Positions 53,346-64,000 of a stretch of 64,000 nt of DNA are shown piece after piece. The first letter of the stretch is position 1, and each line of letters begins with the position of its first letter. Under the pieces are notes generated by a model. That model saw nothing but the letters and a program-made list of their open reading frames with translations. It ran no database searches and had not been told where the DNA came from. The stretch spans positions 23,464,501 through 23,528,500 of the forward strand of contig CM069610.1 in assembly GCA_035771175.1 (NCBI GenBank), read 5' to 3'. Made by a program: the position numbers and the translations under genes. The stretch comes from Paratinospora sagittata (lineage: Eukaryota; Streptophyta; Magnoliopsida; Ranunculales; Menispermaceae).

Positions 53346-54628
53346 TTAACTCAAAACATATTGTATAAGATTAAAAACTTTTAAATAATTCAAAACTCAT
53401 TGAAATTATGATTAAAACCTTTCGGAAAACATTTTTTCAAAATGAAATACTATATCGAAGTGATTTTGAAGACTTTGCAGATTTCAGAGTTTTAGTGCTG
53501 AGATTGATCGAGAGGTTACCCTACACACCAAAGATCAAACTAATGCCTTACTTAGGCATGAGATATGACTTCGTTCTTTTAGCTTGATCTTTGTAGACTT
53601 CGAAAGCTATTGTTTGATGTGTTTTTGATGCAAGACAATTGATGTGTTCTTTTTTGTTGTGTTATCATACCGAGACCACTTCATATATACTTACAACTTA
53701 AAACAATGGATAGCCTCTGCAAATCTAAGCACAAAAGGGATAAAATGAAGGACTTGCTGATCAACGACGTTATCATCAAGACAGATTGCAATTTTGATTC
53801 TATTCGAGGCTTGTTTTGACAAATGCAAGAATCAATACTTTCTTCTCTTGAAAAACTCTTTGGAAAGCTCAATCTAACTTGCGAAAATCGTGTGTGTTGT
53901 ATTTTTGAAAATCAGAGAATGAGTGTTTTATAAAATTAGAAGTTGCGGGTTAAAGGGCAAGAGAGAACAAAATGATTTGAATTCAAAACATTGTTTAATC
54001 TAAAGTTGTTTTGGGCGTGCGAGACAATGGGAATCATCTAGGTGTTAGTAGAAAATATTTCAATTAAGACAACCTGGAGAAATTGTATAAGGAATAGAAA
54101 AATCGAGCAACCAGAAGTGCCCACATTTTGCTCGTTAGAAATATCAGATTTTTTTCACAGACGTGGATAGCGTGCTATTGGGTTGTGTATCATGTTCTCA
54201 ATTGACAGATAGCAGGCTATAGCAGATCGATATACACAAACCCGAGAGCTCGAGTTTTACGGACTTTCCGATAGCGTGTTATCGAGGCCTATATCGCGCT
54301 ATTGCCCATTTTACTAAAAATGGAAAGGTCACGGCAACAGCTTTATAGCGAAGTATCAAAGGGGATAGCGCGGTATAGACAATTTTTCAGAATAACAAAT
54401 GTTTTGTTATAGAACCCTATCAGCGTGCCGTCAACACTGATAGTGCGCTAGTGCCTTCAGGAAAATCTTGGCAGACAATTTTTCAGAATAACAAATGTTT
54501 TGTTATAGAACCCTATCAGCGTGCCGTCAACACTGATAGTGCGCTAGTGCCTTCAGGAAAATCTTGGCAAATTGCTGGATATCCTTAGTTTTGTAAAATT
54601 AATATTTTGACACTCAAGAACCATTCCA
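53346..54628 (+). repeat. Unit 46, class AP with 96-bp internal duplication, 1283 bp
   Basis: AP bases (G at 53808). It is 96 bp longer than the 1187-bp units because p1033-1128 is present twice. Confidence 0.96.
54378..54569 (+). repeat. 96-bp direct duplication within unit 46
   Basis: Copy 1 is 54378-54473 and copy 2 is 54474-54569. Both begin GACAATTTTTCAG and end ATCTTGGCA and are identical by eye. The junction TTGGCA/GACAATT has little microhomology. The segment includes the 8-bp-stem hairpin and the third subrepeat. Confidence 0.97.
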
Positions 54629-55911
54629 TTAACTCAAAACATATTGTATAAGATTAAAAACTTTTAAATAATTCAAAACTCATTGAAATTATGATTAAAA
54701 CCTTTCGGAAAACATTTTTTCAAAATGAAATACTATATCGAAGTGATTTTGAAGACTTTGCAGATTTCAGAGTTTTAGTGCTGAGATTGATCGAGAGGTT
54801 ACCCTACACACCAAAGATCAAACTAATGCCTTACTTAGGCATGAGATATGACTTCGTTCTTTTAGCTTGATCTTTGTAGACTTCGAAAGCTATTGTTTGA
54901 TGTGTTTTTGATGCAAGACAATTGATGTGTTCTTTTTTGTTGTGTTATCATACCGAGACCACTTCATATATACTTACAACTTAAAACAATGGATAGCCTC
55001 TGCAAATCTAAGCACAAAAGGGATAAAATGAAGGACTTGCTGATCAACGACGTTATCATCAAGACAGATTGCAATTTTGATTCTATTCGAGGCTTGTTTT
55101 GACAAATGCAAGAATCAATACTTTCTTCTCTTGAAAAACTCTTTGGAAAGCTCAATCTAACTTGCGAAAATCGTGTGTGTTGTATTTTTGAAAATCAGAG
55201 AATGAGTGTTTTATAAAATTAGAAGTTGCGGGTTAAAGGGCAAGAGAGAACAAAATGATTTGAATTCAAAACATTGTTTAATCTAAAGTTGTTTTGGGCG
55301 TGCGAGACAATGGGAATCATCTAGGTGTTAGTAGAAAATATTTCAATTAAGACAACCTGGAGAAATTGTATAAGGAATAGAAAAATCGAGCAACCAGAAG
55401 TGCCCACATTTTGCTCGTTAGAAATATCAGATTTTTTTCACAGACGTGGATAGCGTGCTATTGGGTTGTGTATCATGTTCTCAATTGACAGATAGCAGGC
55501 TATAGCAGATCGATATACACAAACCCGAGAGCTCGAGTTTTACGGACTTTCCGATAGCGTGTTATCGAGGCCTATATCGCGCTATTGCCCATTTTACTAA
55601 AAATGGAAAGGTCACGGCAACAGCTTTATAGCGAAGTATCAAAGGGGATAGCGCGGTATAGACAATTTTTCAGAATAACAAATGTTTTGTTATAGAACCC
55701 TATCAGCGTGCCGTCAACACTGATAGTGCGCTAGTGCCTTCAGGAAAATCTTGGCAGACAATTTTTCAGAATAACAAATGTTTTGTTATAGAACCCTATC
55801 AGCGTGCCGTCAACACTGATAGTGCGCTAGTGCCTTCAGGAAAATCTTGGCAAATTGCTGGATATCCTTAGTTTTGTAAAATTAATATTTTGACACTCAA
55901 GAACCATTCCA
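54629..55911 (+). repeat. Unit 47, class AP with 96-bp internal duplication, 1283 bp
   Basis: Looks identical to unit 46, including the duplication, so one whole 1283-bp monomer was itself duplicated. G at 55091. Confidence 0.96.
55661..55852 (+). repeat. 96-bp direct duplication within unit 47
   Basis: Copy 1 is 55661-55756 and copy 2 is 55757-55852, with the same junction as in unit 46, exactly 1283 bp downstream of it. Confidence 0.97.
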
Positions 55912-57098
55912 TTAACTCAAAACATATTGTATAAGATTAAAAACTTTTAAATAATTCAAAACTCATTGAAATTATGATTAAAACCTTTCGGAAAACATTT
56001 TTTCAAAATGAAATACTATATCGAAGTGATTTTGAAGACTTTGCAGATTTCAGAGTTTTAGTGCTGAGATTGATCGAGAGGTTACCCTACACACCAAAGA
56101 TCAAACTAATGCCTTACTTAGGCATGAGATATGACTTCGTTCTTTTAGCTTGATCTTTGTAGACTTCGAAAGCTATTGTTTGATGTGTTTTTGATGCAAG
56201 ACAATTGATGTGTTCTTTTTTGTTGTGTTATCATACCGAGACCACTTCATATATACTTACAACTTAAAACAATGGATAGCCTCTGCAAATCTAAGCACAA
56301 AAGGGATAAAATGAAGGACTTGCTGATCAACGACGTTATCATCAAGACAGATTGCAATTTTGATTCTATTCGAGGCTTGTTTTGACAAATGCAAGAATCA
56401 ATACTTTCTTCTCTTGAAAAACTCTTTGGAAAGCTCAATCTAACTTGCGAAAATCGTGTGTGTTGTATTTTTGAAAATCAGAGAATGAGTGTTTTATAAA
56501 ATTAGAAGTTGCGGGTTAAAGGGCAAGAGAGAACAAAATGATTTGAATTCAAAACATTGTTTAATCTAAAGTTGTTTTGGGCGTGCGAGACAATGGGAAT
56601 CATCTAGGTGTTAGTAGAAAATATTTCAATTAAGACAACCTGGAGAAATTGTATAAGGAATAGAAAAATCGAGCAACCAGAAGTGCCCACATTTTTCTCG
56701 TTAGAAATATCAGATTTTTTTCACAGACGTGGATAGCGTGCTATTGGGTTGTGTATCATGTTCTCAATTGACAGATAGCAGGCTATAGCAGATCGATATA
56801 CACAAACCCGAGAGCTCGAGTTTTACGGACTTTCCGATAGCGTGTTATCGAGGCCTATATCGCGCTATTGCCCATTTTACTAAAAATGGAAAGGTCACGG
56901 CAACAGCTTTATAGCGAAGTATCAAAGGGGATAGCGCGGTATAGACAATTTTTCAGAATAACAAATGTTTTGTTATAGAACCCTATCAGCGTGCCGTCAA
57001 CACTGATAGTGCGCTAGTGCCTTCAGGAAAATCTTGGCAAATTGCTGGATATCCTTAGTTTTGTAAAATTAATATTTTGACACTCAAGAACCATTCCA
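55912..57098 (+). repeat. Unit 48, class AP recombinant, 1187 bp
   Basis: AP mark (G at 56374) but no 96-bp duplication, and p785 T (TTTTTCTCG), a B-type base that units 44, 46 and 47 lack. It keeps TTGTG at p838-842. Confidence 0.95.
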
Positions 57099-58285
57099 TT
57101 AACTCAAAACATATTGTATAAGATTAAAAACTTTTAAATAATTCAAAACTCATTGAAATTATGATTAAAACCTTTCGGAAAACATTTTTTCAAAATGAAA
57201 TACTATATCGAAGTGATTTTGAAGACTTTGCAGATTTCAGAGTTTTAGTGCTGAGATTGATCGAGAGGTTACCCTACACACCAAAGATCAAACTATTGCG
57301 TTACTTAGGCATGAGATATGTCTTCGTTCTTTTAGCTTGATCTTTGTAGACTTCGAAAGCTATTGTTTGATGTGTTTTTGATGCAAGACAATTGATGTGT
57401 TCTTTTTTGTTGTGTTATCTTACCGAGACCACTTCATATATACTTACAACTTAAAACAATGGATAGCCTCTGCAAATCTAAGCTCAAAAGGGATAAAATG
57501 AAGGACTTGCTGATCAACGACGTTATCATCAAGACAGATTGCAATTTTGATTCTATTCGAAGCTTGTTTTGACAAATGCAAGAATCAATACTTTCTCCTC
57601 TTGAAAAACTCTTTGGAAAGCTCAATCTAACTTGCAAAAATCGTGTGTGTTGTATTTTTAAAAATCAGAGAATGAGTGTTTTATAAAATTAGAAGTTGCG
57701 GGTTAAAGGGCAAGAGAGTACAAAATGATTTGAATTCAAAACATTGTTTAATCTAAAGTTGTTTTGGGCGTGCGAGACAATGGGAATCATCTAGGTGTTA
57801 GTAGAGAATATTTCAATTAAGACAACCTGGAGAAATTGCATAAGGAATAGAAAAATCGAGCAACCAGAAGTGCCCACATTTTTCTCGTTAGAAATATCAG
57901 ATTTTTTTCACAGACGTGGATAGCGTGCTATTGGGTTGTGTATCATGTTCTCAATTGACAGATAGCAGGCTATAGCAGATCGATATACACAAACCCGAGA
58001 GCTCGAGTTTTACGGACTTTCCGATAGCGTGTTATCGAGGCCTATATCGCGCTATTGCCCATTTTACTAAAAATGGAAAGGTCACGGCAACAGCTTTATA
58101 GCGAAGTATCAAAGGGGATAGCGCGGTATAGACAATTTTTCAGAATAACAAATGTTTTGTTATAGAACCCTATCAGCGTGCCGTCAACACTGATAGTGCG
58201 CTAGTGCCTTCAGGAAAATCTTGGCAAATTGCTGGATATCCTTAGTTTTGTAAAATTAATATTTTGACACTCAAGAACCATTCCA
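57099..58285 (+). repeat. Unit 49, B-to-C mosaic, 1187 bp
   Basis: The left three quarters are class B through TTTTTCTCG, then GGGTTGTGTATC and TATATCGCGC follow as in class C. The switch lies between p785 and p838. Private C at 57839 (ATTGCATAAGG). Confidence 0.95.
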
Positions 58286-59467
58286 TTAACTCAAAACATA
58301 TTGTATAAGATTAAAAACTTTTAAATAATTCAAAACTCATTGAAATTATGATTAAAACCTTTCGGAAAACATTTTTTCAAAATGAAATACTATATCGAAG
58401 TGATTTTGAAGACTTTGCAGATTTCAGAGTTTTAGTGCTGAGATTGATCGAGAGGTTACCCTACACACCAAAGATCAAACTATTGCGTTACTTAGGCATG
58501 AGATATGTCTTCGTTCTTTTAGCTTGATCTTTGTAGACTTCGAAAGCTATTGTTTGATGTGTTTTTGATGCAAGACAATTGATGTGTTCTTTTTTGTTGT
58601 GTTATCTTACCGAGACCACTTCATATATACTTACAACTTAAAACAATGGATAGCCTCTGCAAATCTAAGCTCAAAAGGGATAAAATGAAGGACTTGCTGA
58701 TCAACGACGTTATCATCAAGACAGATTGCAATTTTGATTCTATTCGAAGCTTGTTTTGACAAATGCAAGAATCAATACTTTCTCCTCTTGAAAAACTCTT
58801 TGGAAAGCTCAATCTAACTTGCAAAAATCGTGTGTGTTGTATTTTTAAAAATCAGAGAATGAGTGTTTTATAAAATTAGAAGTTGCGGGTTAAAGGGCAA
58901 GAGAGTACAAAATGATTTGAATTCAAAACATTGTTTAATCTAAAGTTGTTTTGGGCGTGCGAGACAATGGGAATCATCTAGGTGTTAGTAGAGAATATTT
59001 CAATTAAGACAACCTGGAGAAATTGTATAAGGAATAGAAAAATCGAGCAACCAGAAGTGCCCACATTTTTCTCGTTAGAAATATCAGATTTTTTTCACAG
59101 ACGTGGATAGCGTGCTATTGGGTATCATGTTCTCAATTGACAGATAGCAGGCTATAGCAGATCGATATACACAAACCCGAGAGCTCGAGTTTTACGGACT
59201 TTCCGATAGCGTGTTATCGAGGCCTATATTGCGTTATTGCCCATTTTACTAAAAATGGAAAGGTCACGGCAACAGCTTTATAGCGAAGTATCAAAGGGGA
59301 TAGCGCGGTATAGACAATTTTTCAGAATAACAAATGTTTTGTTATAGAACCCTATCAGCGTGCCGTCAACACTGATAGTGCGCTAGTGCCTTCAGGAAAA
59401 TCTTGGCAAATTGCTGGATATCCTTAGTTTTGTAAAATTAATATTTTGACACTCAAGAACCATTCCA
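58286..59467 (+). repeat. Unit 50, class B, 1182 bp
   Basis: Full B with p954 T; the last full B unit in the window. Confidence 0.96.
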
Positions 59468-60649
59468 TTAACTCAAAACATATTGTATAAGATTAAAAAC
59501 TTTTAAATAATTCAAAACTCATTGAAATTATGATTAAAACCTTTCAGAAAACATTTTTTCAAAATGAAATACTATATCGAAGTGATTTTGAAGACTTTGC
59601 AGATTTCAGAGTTTTAGTGCTGAGATTGATCGAGAGGTTACCCTACACACCAAAGATCAAACTAATGCCTTACTTAGGCATGAGATATGACTTCGTTCTT
59701 TTAGCTTGATCTTTGTAGACTTCGAAAGCTATTGTTTGATGTGTTTTTGATGCAAGACAATTGATGTGTTCTTTTTTGTTGTGTTATCTTACCGAGACCA
59801 CTTCATATATACTTACAACTTAAAACAATGGATAGCCTCTGCAAATCTAAGCACAAAAGGGATAAAATGAAGGACTTGCTGATCAACGACGTTATCATCA
59901 AGACAGATTGCAATTTTGATTCTATTCGAAGCTTGTTTTGACAAATGCAAGAATCAATACTTTCTTCTCTTGAAAAACTCTTTGGAAAGCTCAATCTAAC
60001 TTGCAAAAATCGTGTGTGTTGTATTTTTGAAAATCAGAGAATGAGTGTTTTATAAAATTAGAAGTTGCGGGTTAAAGGGCAAGAGAGTACAAAATGATTT
60101 GAATTCAAAACATTGTTTAATCTAAAGTTGTTTTGGGCGTGCGAGACAATGGGAATCATCTAGGTGTTAGTAGAGAATATTTCAATTAAGACAACCTGGA
60201 GAAATTGTATAAGGAATAGAAAAATCGAGGAACCAGAAGTGCCCACATTTTTCTCGTTAGAAATATCAGATTTTTTTCACAGACGTGGATAGCGTGCTAT
60301 TGGGTATCATGTTCTCAATTGACAGATAGCAGGCTATAGCAGATCGATATACACAAACCCGAGAGCTCGAGTTTTACGGACTTTCCGATAGCGTGTTATC
60401 GAGGCCTATATTGCGCTATTGCCCATTTTACTAAAAATGGAAAGGTCACGGCAACAGCTTTATAGCGAAGTATCAAAGGGGATAGCGCGGTATAGACAAT
60501 TTTTCAGAATAACAAATGTTTTGTTATAGAACCCTATCAGCGTGCCGTCAACACTGATAGTGCGCTAGTGCCTTCAGGAAAATCTTGGCAAATTGCTGGA
60601 TATCCTTAGTTTTGTAAAATTAATATTTTGACACTCAAGAACCATTCCA
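59468..60649 (+). repeat. Unit 51, multi-switch mosaic, 1182 bp
   Basis: Alternates classes along its length: p79 A (as in units 30 and 35), A-type p198-p223, B-type p322 (TATCTTACC), A/C-type p386-p562, then B-type GAGAGTAC, TTTTTCTCG and the 5-bp deletion. Private G at 60230 (ATCGAGGAACC). Confidence 0.95.
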
Positions 60650-61754
60650 TTAACTCAAAACATATTGTATAAGATTAAAAACTTTTAAATAATTCAAAAC
60701 TCATTGAAATTATGATTAAAACCTTTCGGAAAACATTTTTTCAAAATGAAATACTATATCGAAGTGATTTTGAAGACTTTGCAGATTTCAGAGTTTTAGT
60801 GCTGAGATTGATCGAGAGGTTACCCTACACACCAAAGATCAAACTAATGCCTTACTTAGGAATGAGATATGACTTCGTTCTTTTAGCTTGATCTTTGTAG
60901 ACTTCGAAAGCTATTGTTTGATGTGTTTTTGATGCAAGACAATTGATGTGTTCTTTTTTGTTGTGTTATCATACCGAGACCACTTCATATATACTTACAA
61001 CTTAAAACAATGGATAGCCTCTGCAAATCTAAGCACAAAAGGGATAAAATGAAGGACTTGCTGATCAACGACGTTATCATCAAGACAGATTGCAATTTTG
61101 ATTCTATTCGAAGCTTGTTTTGACAAATGCAAGAATCAATACTTTCTTCTCTTGAAAAACTCTTTGGAAAGCTCAATCTAACTTGCAAAAATCGTGGCTG
61201 TTGTATTTTTGAAAATCAGAGAATGAGTGTTTTATAAAATTAGAAGTTGCGGGTTAAAGGGCAAGAGAGAACAAAATGATTTGAATTAAGACAACCTGGA
61301 GAAATTGTATAAGGAATAGAAAAATCGAGCAACCAGAAGTGCCCACATTTTTCTCGTTAGAAATATCAGATTTTTTTCACAGACGTGGATAGCGTGCTAT
61401 TGGGTTGTGTATCATGTTCTCAATTGACAGATAGCAGGCTATAGCAGATCGATATACACAAACCCGAGAGCTCGAGTTTTACGGACTTTCCGATAGCGTG
61501 TTATCGAGGCCTATATTGCGCTATTGCCCATTTTACTAAAAATGGAAAGGTCACGGCAACAGCTTTATAGCGAAGTATCAAAGGGGATAGCGCGGTATAG
61601 ACAATTTTTCAGAATAACAAATGTTTTGTTATAGAACCCTATCAGCGTGCCGTCAACACTGATAGTGCGCTAGTGCCTTCAGGAAAATCTTGGCAAATTG
61701 CTGGATATCCTTAGTTTTGTAAAATTAATATTTTGACACTCAAGAACCATTCCA
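60650..61754 (+). repeat. Unit 52, C-like with 82-bp deletion, 1105 bp
   Basis: Shortest unit. It has GGAATGAG (A at 60861) and CGTGGCTGTTG (61197-61198), both shared only with unit 53, and p785 T. The loss covers p639-720. Confidence 0.96.
61281..61296 (+). other. 82-bp deletion junction in unit 52
   Basis: TTGAATT (61281-61287) runs directly into AAGACAACC. Intact units have 82 more bases between, ending TTTCAATT. Both sides of the break end in AATT, a 4-bp microhomology typical of slippage or end joining. The EcoRI site GAATTC normally at p634-639 is lost. Confidence 0.96.
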
Positions 61755-62941
61755 TTAACTCAAAACATATTGTATAAGATTAAAAACTTTTAAATAATTC
61801 AAAACTCATTGAAATTATGATTAAAACCTTTCGGAAAACATTTTTTCAAAATGAAATACTATATCGAAGTGATTTTGAAGACTTTGCAGATTTCAGAGTT
61901 TTAGTGCTGAGATTGATCGAGAGGTTACCCTACACACCAAAGATCAAACTAATGCCTTACTTAGGAATGAGATATGACTTCGTTCTTTTAGCTTGATCTT
62001 TGTAGACTTCGAAAGCTATTGTTTGATGTGTTTTTGATGCAAGACAATTGATGTGTTCTTTTTTGTTGTGTTATCATACCGAGACCACTTCATATATACT
62101 TACAACTTAAAACAATGGATAGCCTCTGCAAATCTAAGCACAAAAGGGATAAAATGAAGGACTTGCTGATCAACGACGTTATCATCAAGACAGATTGCAA
62201 TTTTGATTCTATTCGAAGCTTGTTTTGACAAATGCAAGAATCAATACTTTCTTCTCTTGAAAAACTCTTTGGAAAGCTCAATCTAACTTGCAAAAATCGT
62301 GGCTGTTGTATTTTTGAAAATCAGAGAATGAGTGTTTTATAAAATTAGAAGTTGCGGGTTAAAGGGCAAGAGAGAACAAAATGATTTGAATTCAAAACAT
62401 TGTTTAATCTAAAGTTGTTTTGGGCGTGCGAGACAATGGGAATCATCTAGGTGTTAGTAGAGAATATTTCAATTAAGACAACCTGGAGAAATTGTATAAG
62501 GAATAGAAAAATCGAGCAACCAGAAGTGCCCACATTTTTCTCGTTAGAAATATCAGATTTTTTTCACAGACGTGGATAGCGTGCTATTGGGTTGTGTATC
62601 ATGTTCTCAATTGACAGATAGCAGGCTATAGCAGATCGATATACACAAACCCGAGAGCTCGAGTTTTACGGACTTTCCGATAGCGTGTTATCGAGGCCTA
62701 TATCGCGCTATTGCCCATTTTACTAAAAATGGAAAGGTCACGGCAACAGCTTTATAGCGAAGTATCAAAGGGGATAGCGCGGTATAGACAATTTTTCAGA
62801 ATAACAAATGTTTTGTTATAGAACCCTATCAGCGTGCCGTCAACACTGATAGTGCGCTAGTGCCTTCAGGAAAATCTTGGCAAATTGCTGGATATCCTTA
62901 GTTTTGTAAAATTAATATTTTGACACTCAAGAACCATTCCA
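61755..62941 (+). repeat. Unit 53, C-like, 1187 bp
   Basis: Shares GGAATGAG (A at 61966) and CGTGGCTGTTG (62302-62303) with unit 52 but has no deletion; p950 C where unit 52 has T. Confidence 0.95.
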
Positions 62942-64000
62942 TTAACTCAAAACATATTGTATAAGATTAAAAACTTTTAAATAATTCAAAACTCATTGAA
63001 ATTATGATTAAAACCTTTCGGAAAACATTTTTTCAAAATGAAATACTATATCGAAGTGATTTTGAAGACTTTGCAGATTTCAGAGTTTTAGTGCTGAGAT
63101 TGATCGAGAGGTTACCCTACACACCAAAGATCAAACTAATGCCTTACTTAGGCATGAGATATGACTTCGTTCTTTTAGCTTGATCTTTGTAGACTTCGAA
63201 AGCTATTGTTTGATGTGTTTTTGATGCAAGACAATTGATGTGTTCTTTTTTGTTGTGTTATCTTACCGAGACCACTTCATATATACTTACAACTTAAAAC
63301 AATGGATAGCCTCTGCAAATCTAAGCACAAAAGGGATAAAATGAAGGACTTGCTGATCAACGACGTTATCATCAAGACAGATTGCAATTTTGATTCTATT
63401 CGAAGCTTGTTTTGACAAATGCAAGAATCAATACTTTCTTCTCTTGAAAAACTCTTTGGAAAGCTCAATCTAACTTGCAAAAATCGTGTGTGTTGTATTT
63501 TTGAAAATCAGAGAATGAGTGTTTTATAAAATTAGAAGTTGCGGGTTAAAGGGCAAGAGAGTACAAAATGATTTGAATTCAAAACATTGTTTAATCTAAA
63601 GTTGTTTTGGGCGTGCGAGACAATGGGAATCATCTAGGTGTTAGTAGAGAATATTTCAATTAAGACAACCTGGAGAAATTGTATAAGGAATAGAAAACTC
63701 GAGCAACCAGAAGTGCCCACATTTTTCTCGTTAGAAATATCAGATTTTTTTCACAGACGTGGATAGCGTGCTATTGGGTTGTGTATCATGTTCTCAATTG
63801 ACAGATAGCAGGCTATAGCAGATCGATATACACAAACCCGAGAGCTCGAGTTTTACGGACTTTCCGATAGCGTGTTATCGAGGCCTATATCGCGCTATTG
63901 CCCATTTTACTAAAAATGGAAAGGTCACGGCAACAGCTTTATAGCGAAGTATCAAAGGGGATAGCGCGGTATAGACAATTTTTCAGAATAACAAATGTTT
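62942..64000 (+). repeat. Unit 54, C-like, partial (first 1059 bp)
   Basis: Cut off by the window end. C-like with B-type p322, p621 and p785. Private C at 63698 creates a second CTCGAG (63698-63703) in addition to the one present in all units. Confidence 0.94.

Larger units (their letters stand above)
47424..57098 (+). repeat. Mixed B / C / AP region with short-range duplications
   Basis: Units 41-48 run B, C, B, AP, B, AP, AP, AP. The shared one-base insertion in units 41 and 45 (48025 and 52764) lies 4739 bp apart, which equals four monomers. The AP mark (p463 G) occurs in units 44, 46, 47 and 48 only. Confidence 0.85.
1..64000 (+). repeat. Satellite DNA array, about 1.18-kb monomer, 54 units, both ends open
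   Basis: The sequence starting TTAACTCAAAACATATTG recurs in the same orientation at 1, 1188, 2370, 3552 and onward to 62942, with no interrupting DNA. Steps are 1187 bp (most) or 1182 bp, with exceptions of 1183, 1185, 1283 (twice) and 1105 bp. By eye, copies differ at a small set of sites, mostly shared in linked combinations, so the array is highly homogenised. Neither end of the array lies in the window, and the unit start used here is arbitrary. I do not recognise the monomer as a named satellite family. Centromeric or subtelomeric location is inference only. Confidence 0.99.
57099..64000 (+). repeat. Disordered right region: B and C-like recombinants, no stable higher-order order
   Basis: Units 49-54 run B/C mosaic, B, mosaic, C-like, C-like, C-like, with lengths 1187, 1182, 1182, 1105, 1187 and a partial. 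No class A unit is present, and p785 T (B-type) occurs in every unit. Confidence 0.85.

Noticed and set aside
54378..55852. 96-bp duplications as purely an assembly artefact
   Set aside because: The junction is clean and appears in two full units inside otherwise consistent AP monomers. An artefact cannot be excluded without reads, so it is kept as a finding.
1..64000. CRISPR array or prokaryotic repeat
   Set aside because: Repeats are over 1 kb, directly adjacent and without unique spacers; no cas-like genes are present.

Overview
The whole 64,000-base window is one uninterrupted head-to-tail satellite DNA array. It holds 53 complete monomers and one partial monomer, all in the same orientation. 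Most monomers are 1187 or 1182 bp. I see no gene, tRNA, rRNA, transposon insertion, CRISPR array, telomere repeat or unique flanking DNA. The sequence is AT-rich. Long near-identical monomers, higher-order repeats (HORs) and kilobase-scale homogenisation indicate a eukaryotic, probably heterochromatic locus such as a centromere, pericentromere, subtelomere or interstitial block. A plant is plausible because of the long monomer and its retroelement-UTR-like look, but nothing in the sequence fixes the taxon.

Monomer positions below (p1 to p1187) count from the first base of the window. Linked diagnostic sites define the classes. Class A (1187 bp) has p198 A, p202 C, p223 A, p322 A, p386 A, p499 T, p538 G, p562 G, p621 A, p743 C, p785 G and keeps TTGTG at p838-842. 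Class A' is A with p761 G. Class B (1182 bp) has p198 T, p202 G, p223 T, p322 T, p386 T, p499 C, p538 A, p562 A, p621 T, p743 T, p785 T and lacks TTGTG. Class C is A-like with p538 A, p743 T and p950 C; C1 is C that keeps p743 C and p950 T. Class AP is A-like with p463 G, p708 A, p743 T and p950 C.

Layout: 1-4738 is a mixed A, B, mosaic, A lead-in. 4739-18962 is four tandem copies of a 3556-bp B-A'-A trimer. 18963-24897 alternates C and A. 24898-28453 is a B-A'-C trimer. 28454-40313 is two 5930-bp pentamers (B-A-A-A-C and B-A-C1-C1-C). 40314-47423 is two B-A-C trimers ending in the most divergent monomer of the window. 47424-57098 mixes B, C and AP units and includes two 1283-bp units with an internal 96-bp duplication. 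57099-64000 is disordered, with recombinant B/C units and one 1105-bp unit with an 82-bp deletion.

The right part of each monomer (about p821-1110) contains degenerate 74-75-bp subrepeats with GATAGCG-like imperfect palindromes and two perfect hairpins. The last 230 bp or so are almost invariant between copies. The short ORFs recurring in every monomer look like by-products of the repeat. The longest minus-strand frame has no ATG start, only TTG. The most informative content is the record of unequal exchange: changing HOR size, private mutations spread over 3-, 4- and 5-monomer distances, mosaic monomers, and a length mutation caught after exactly one further duplication.
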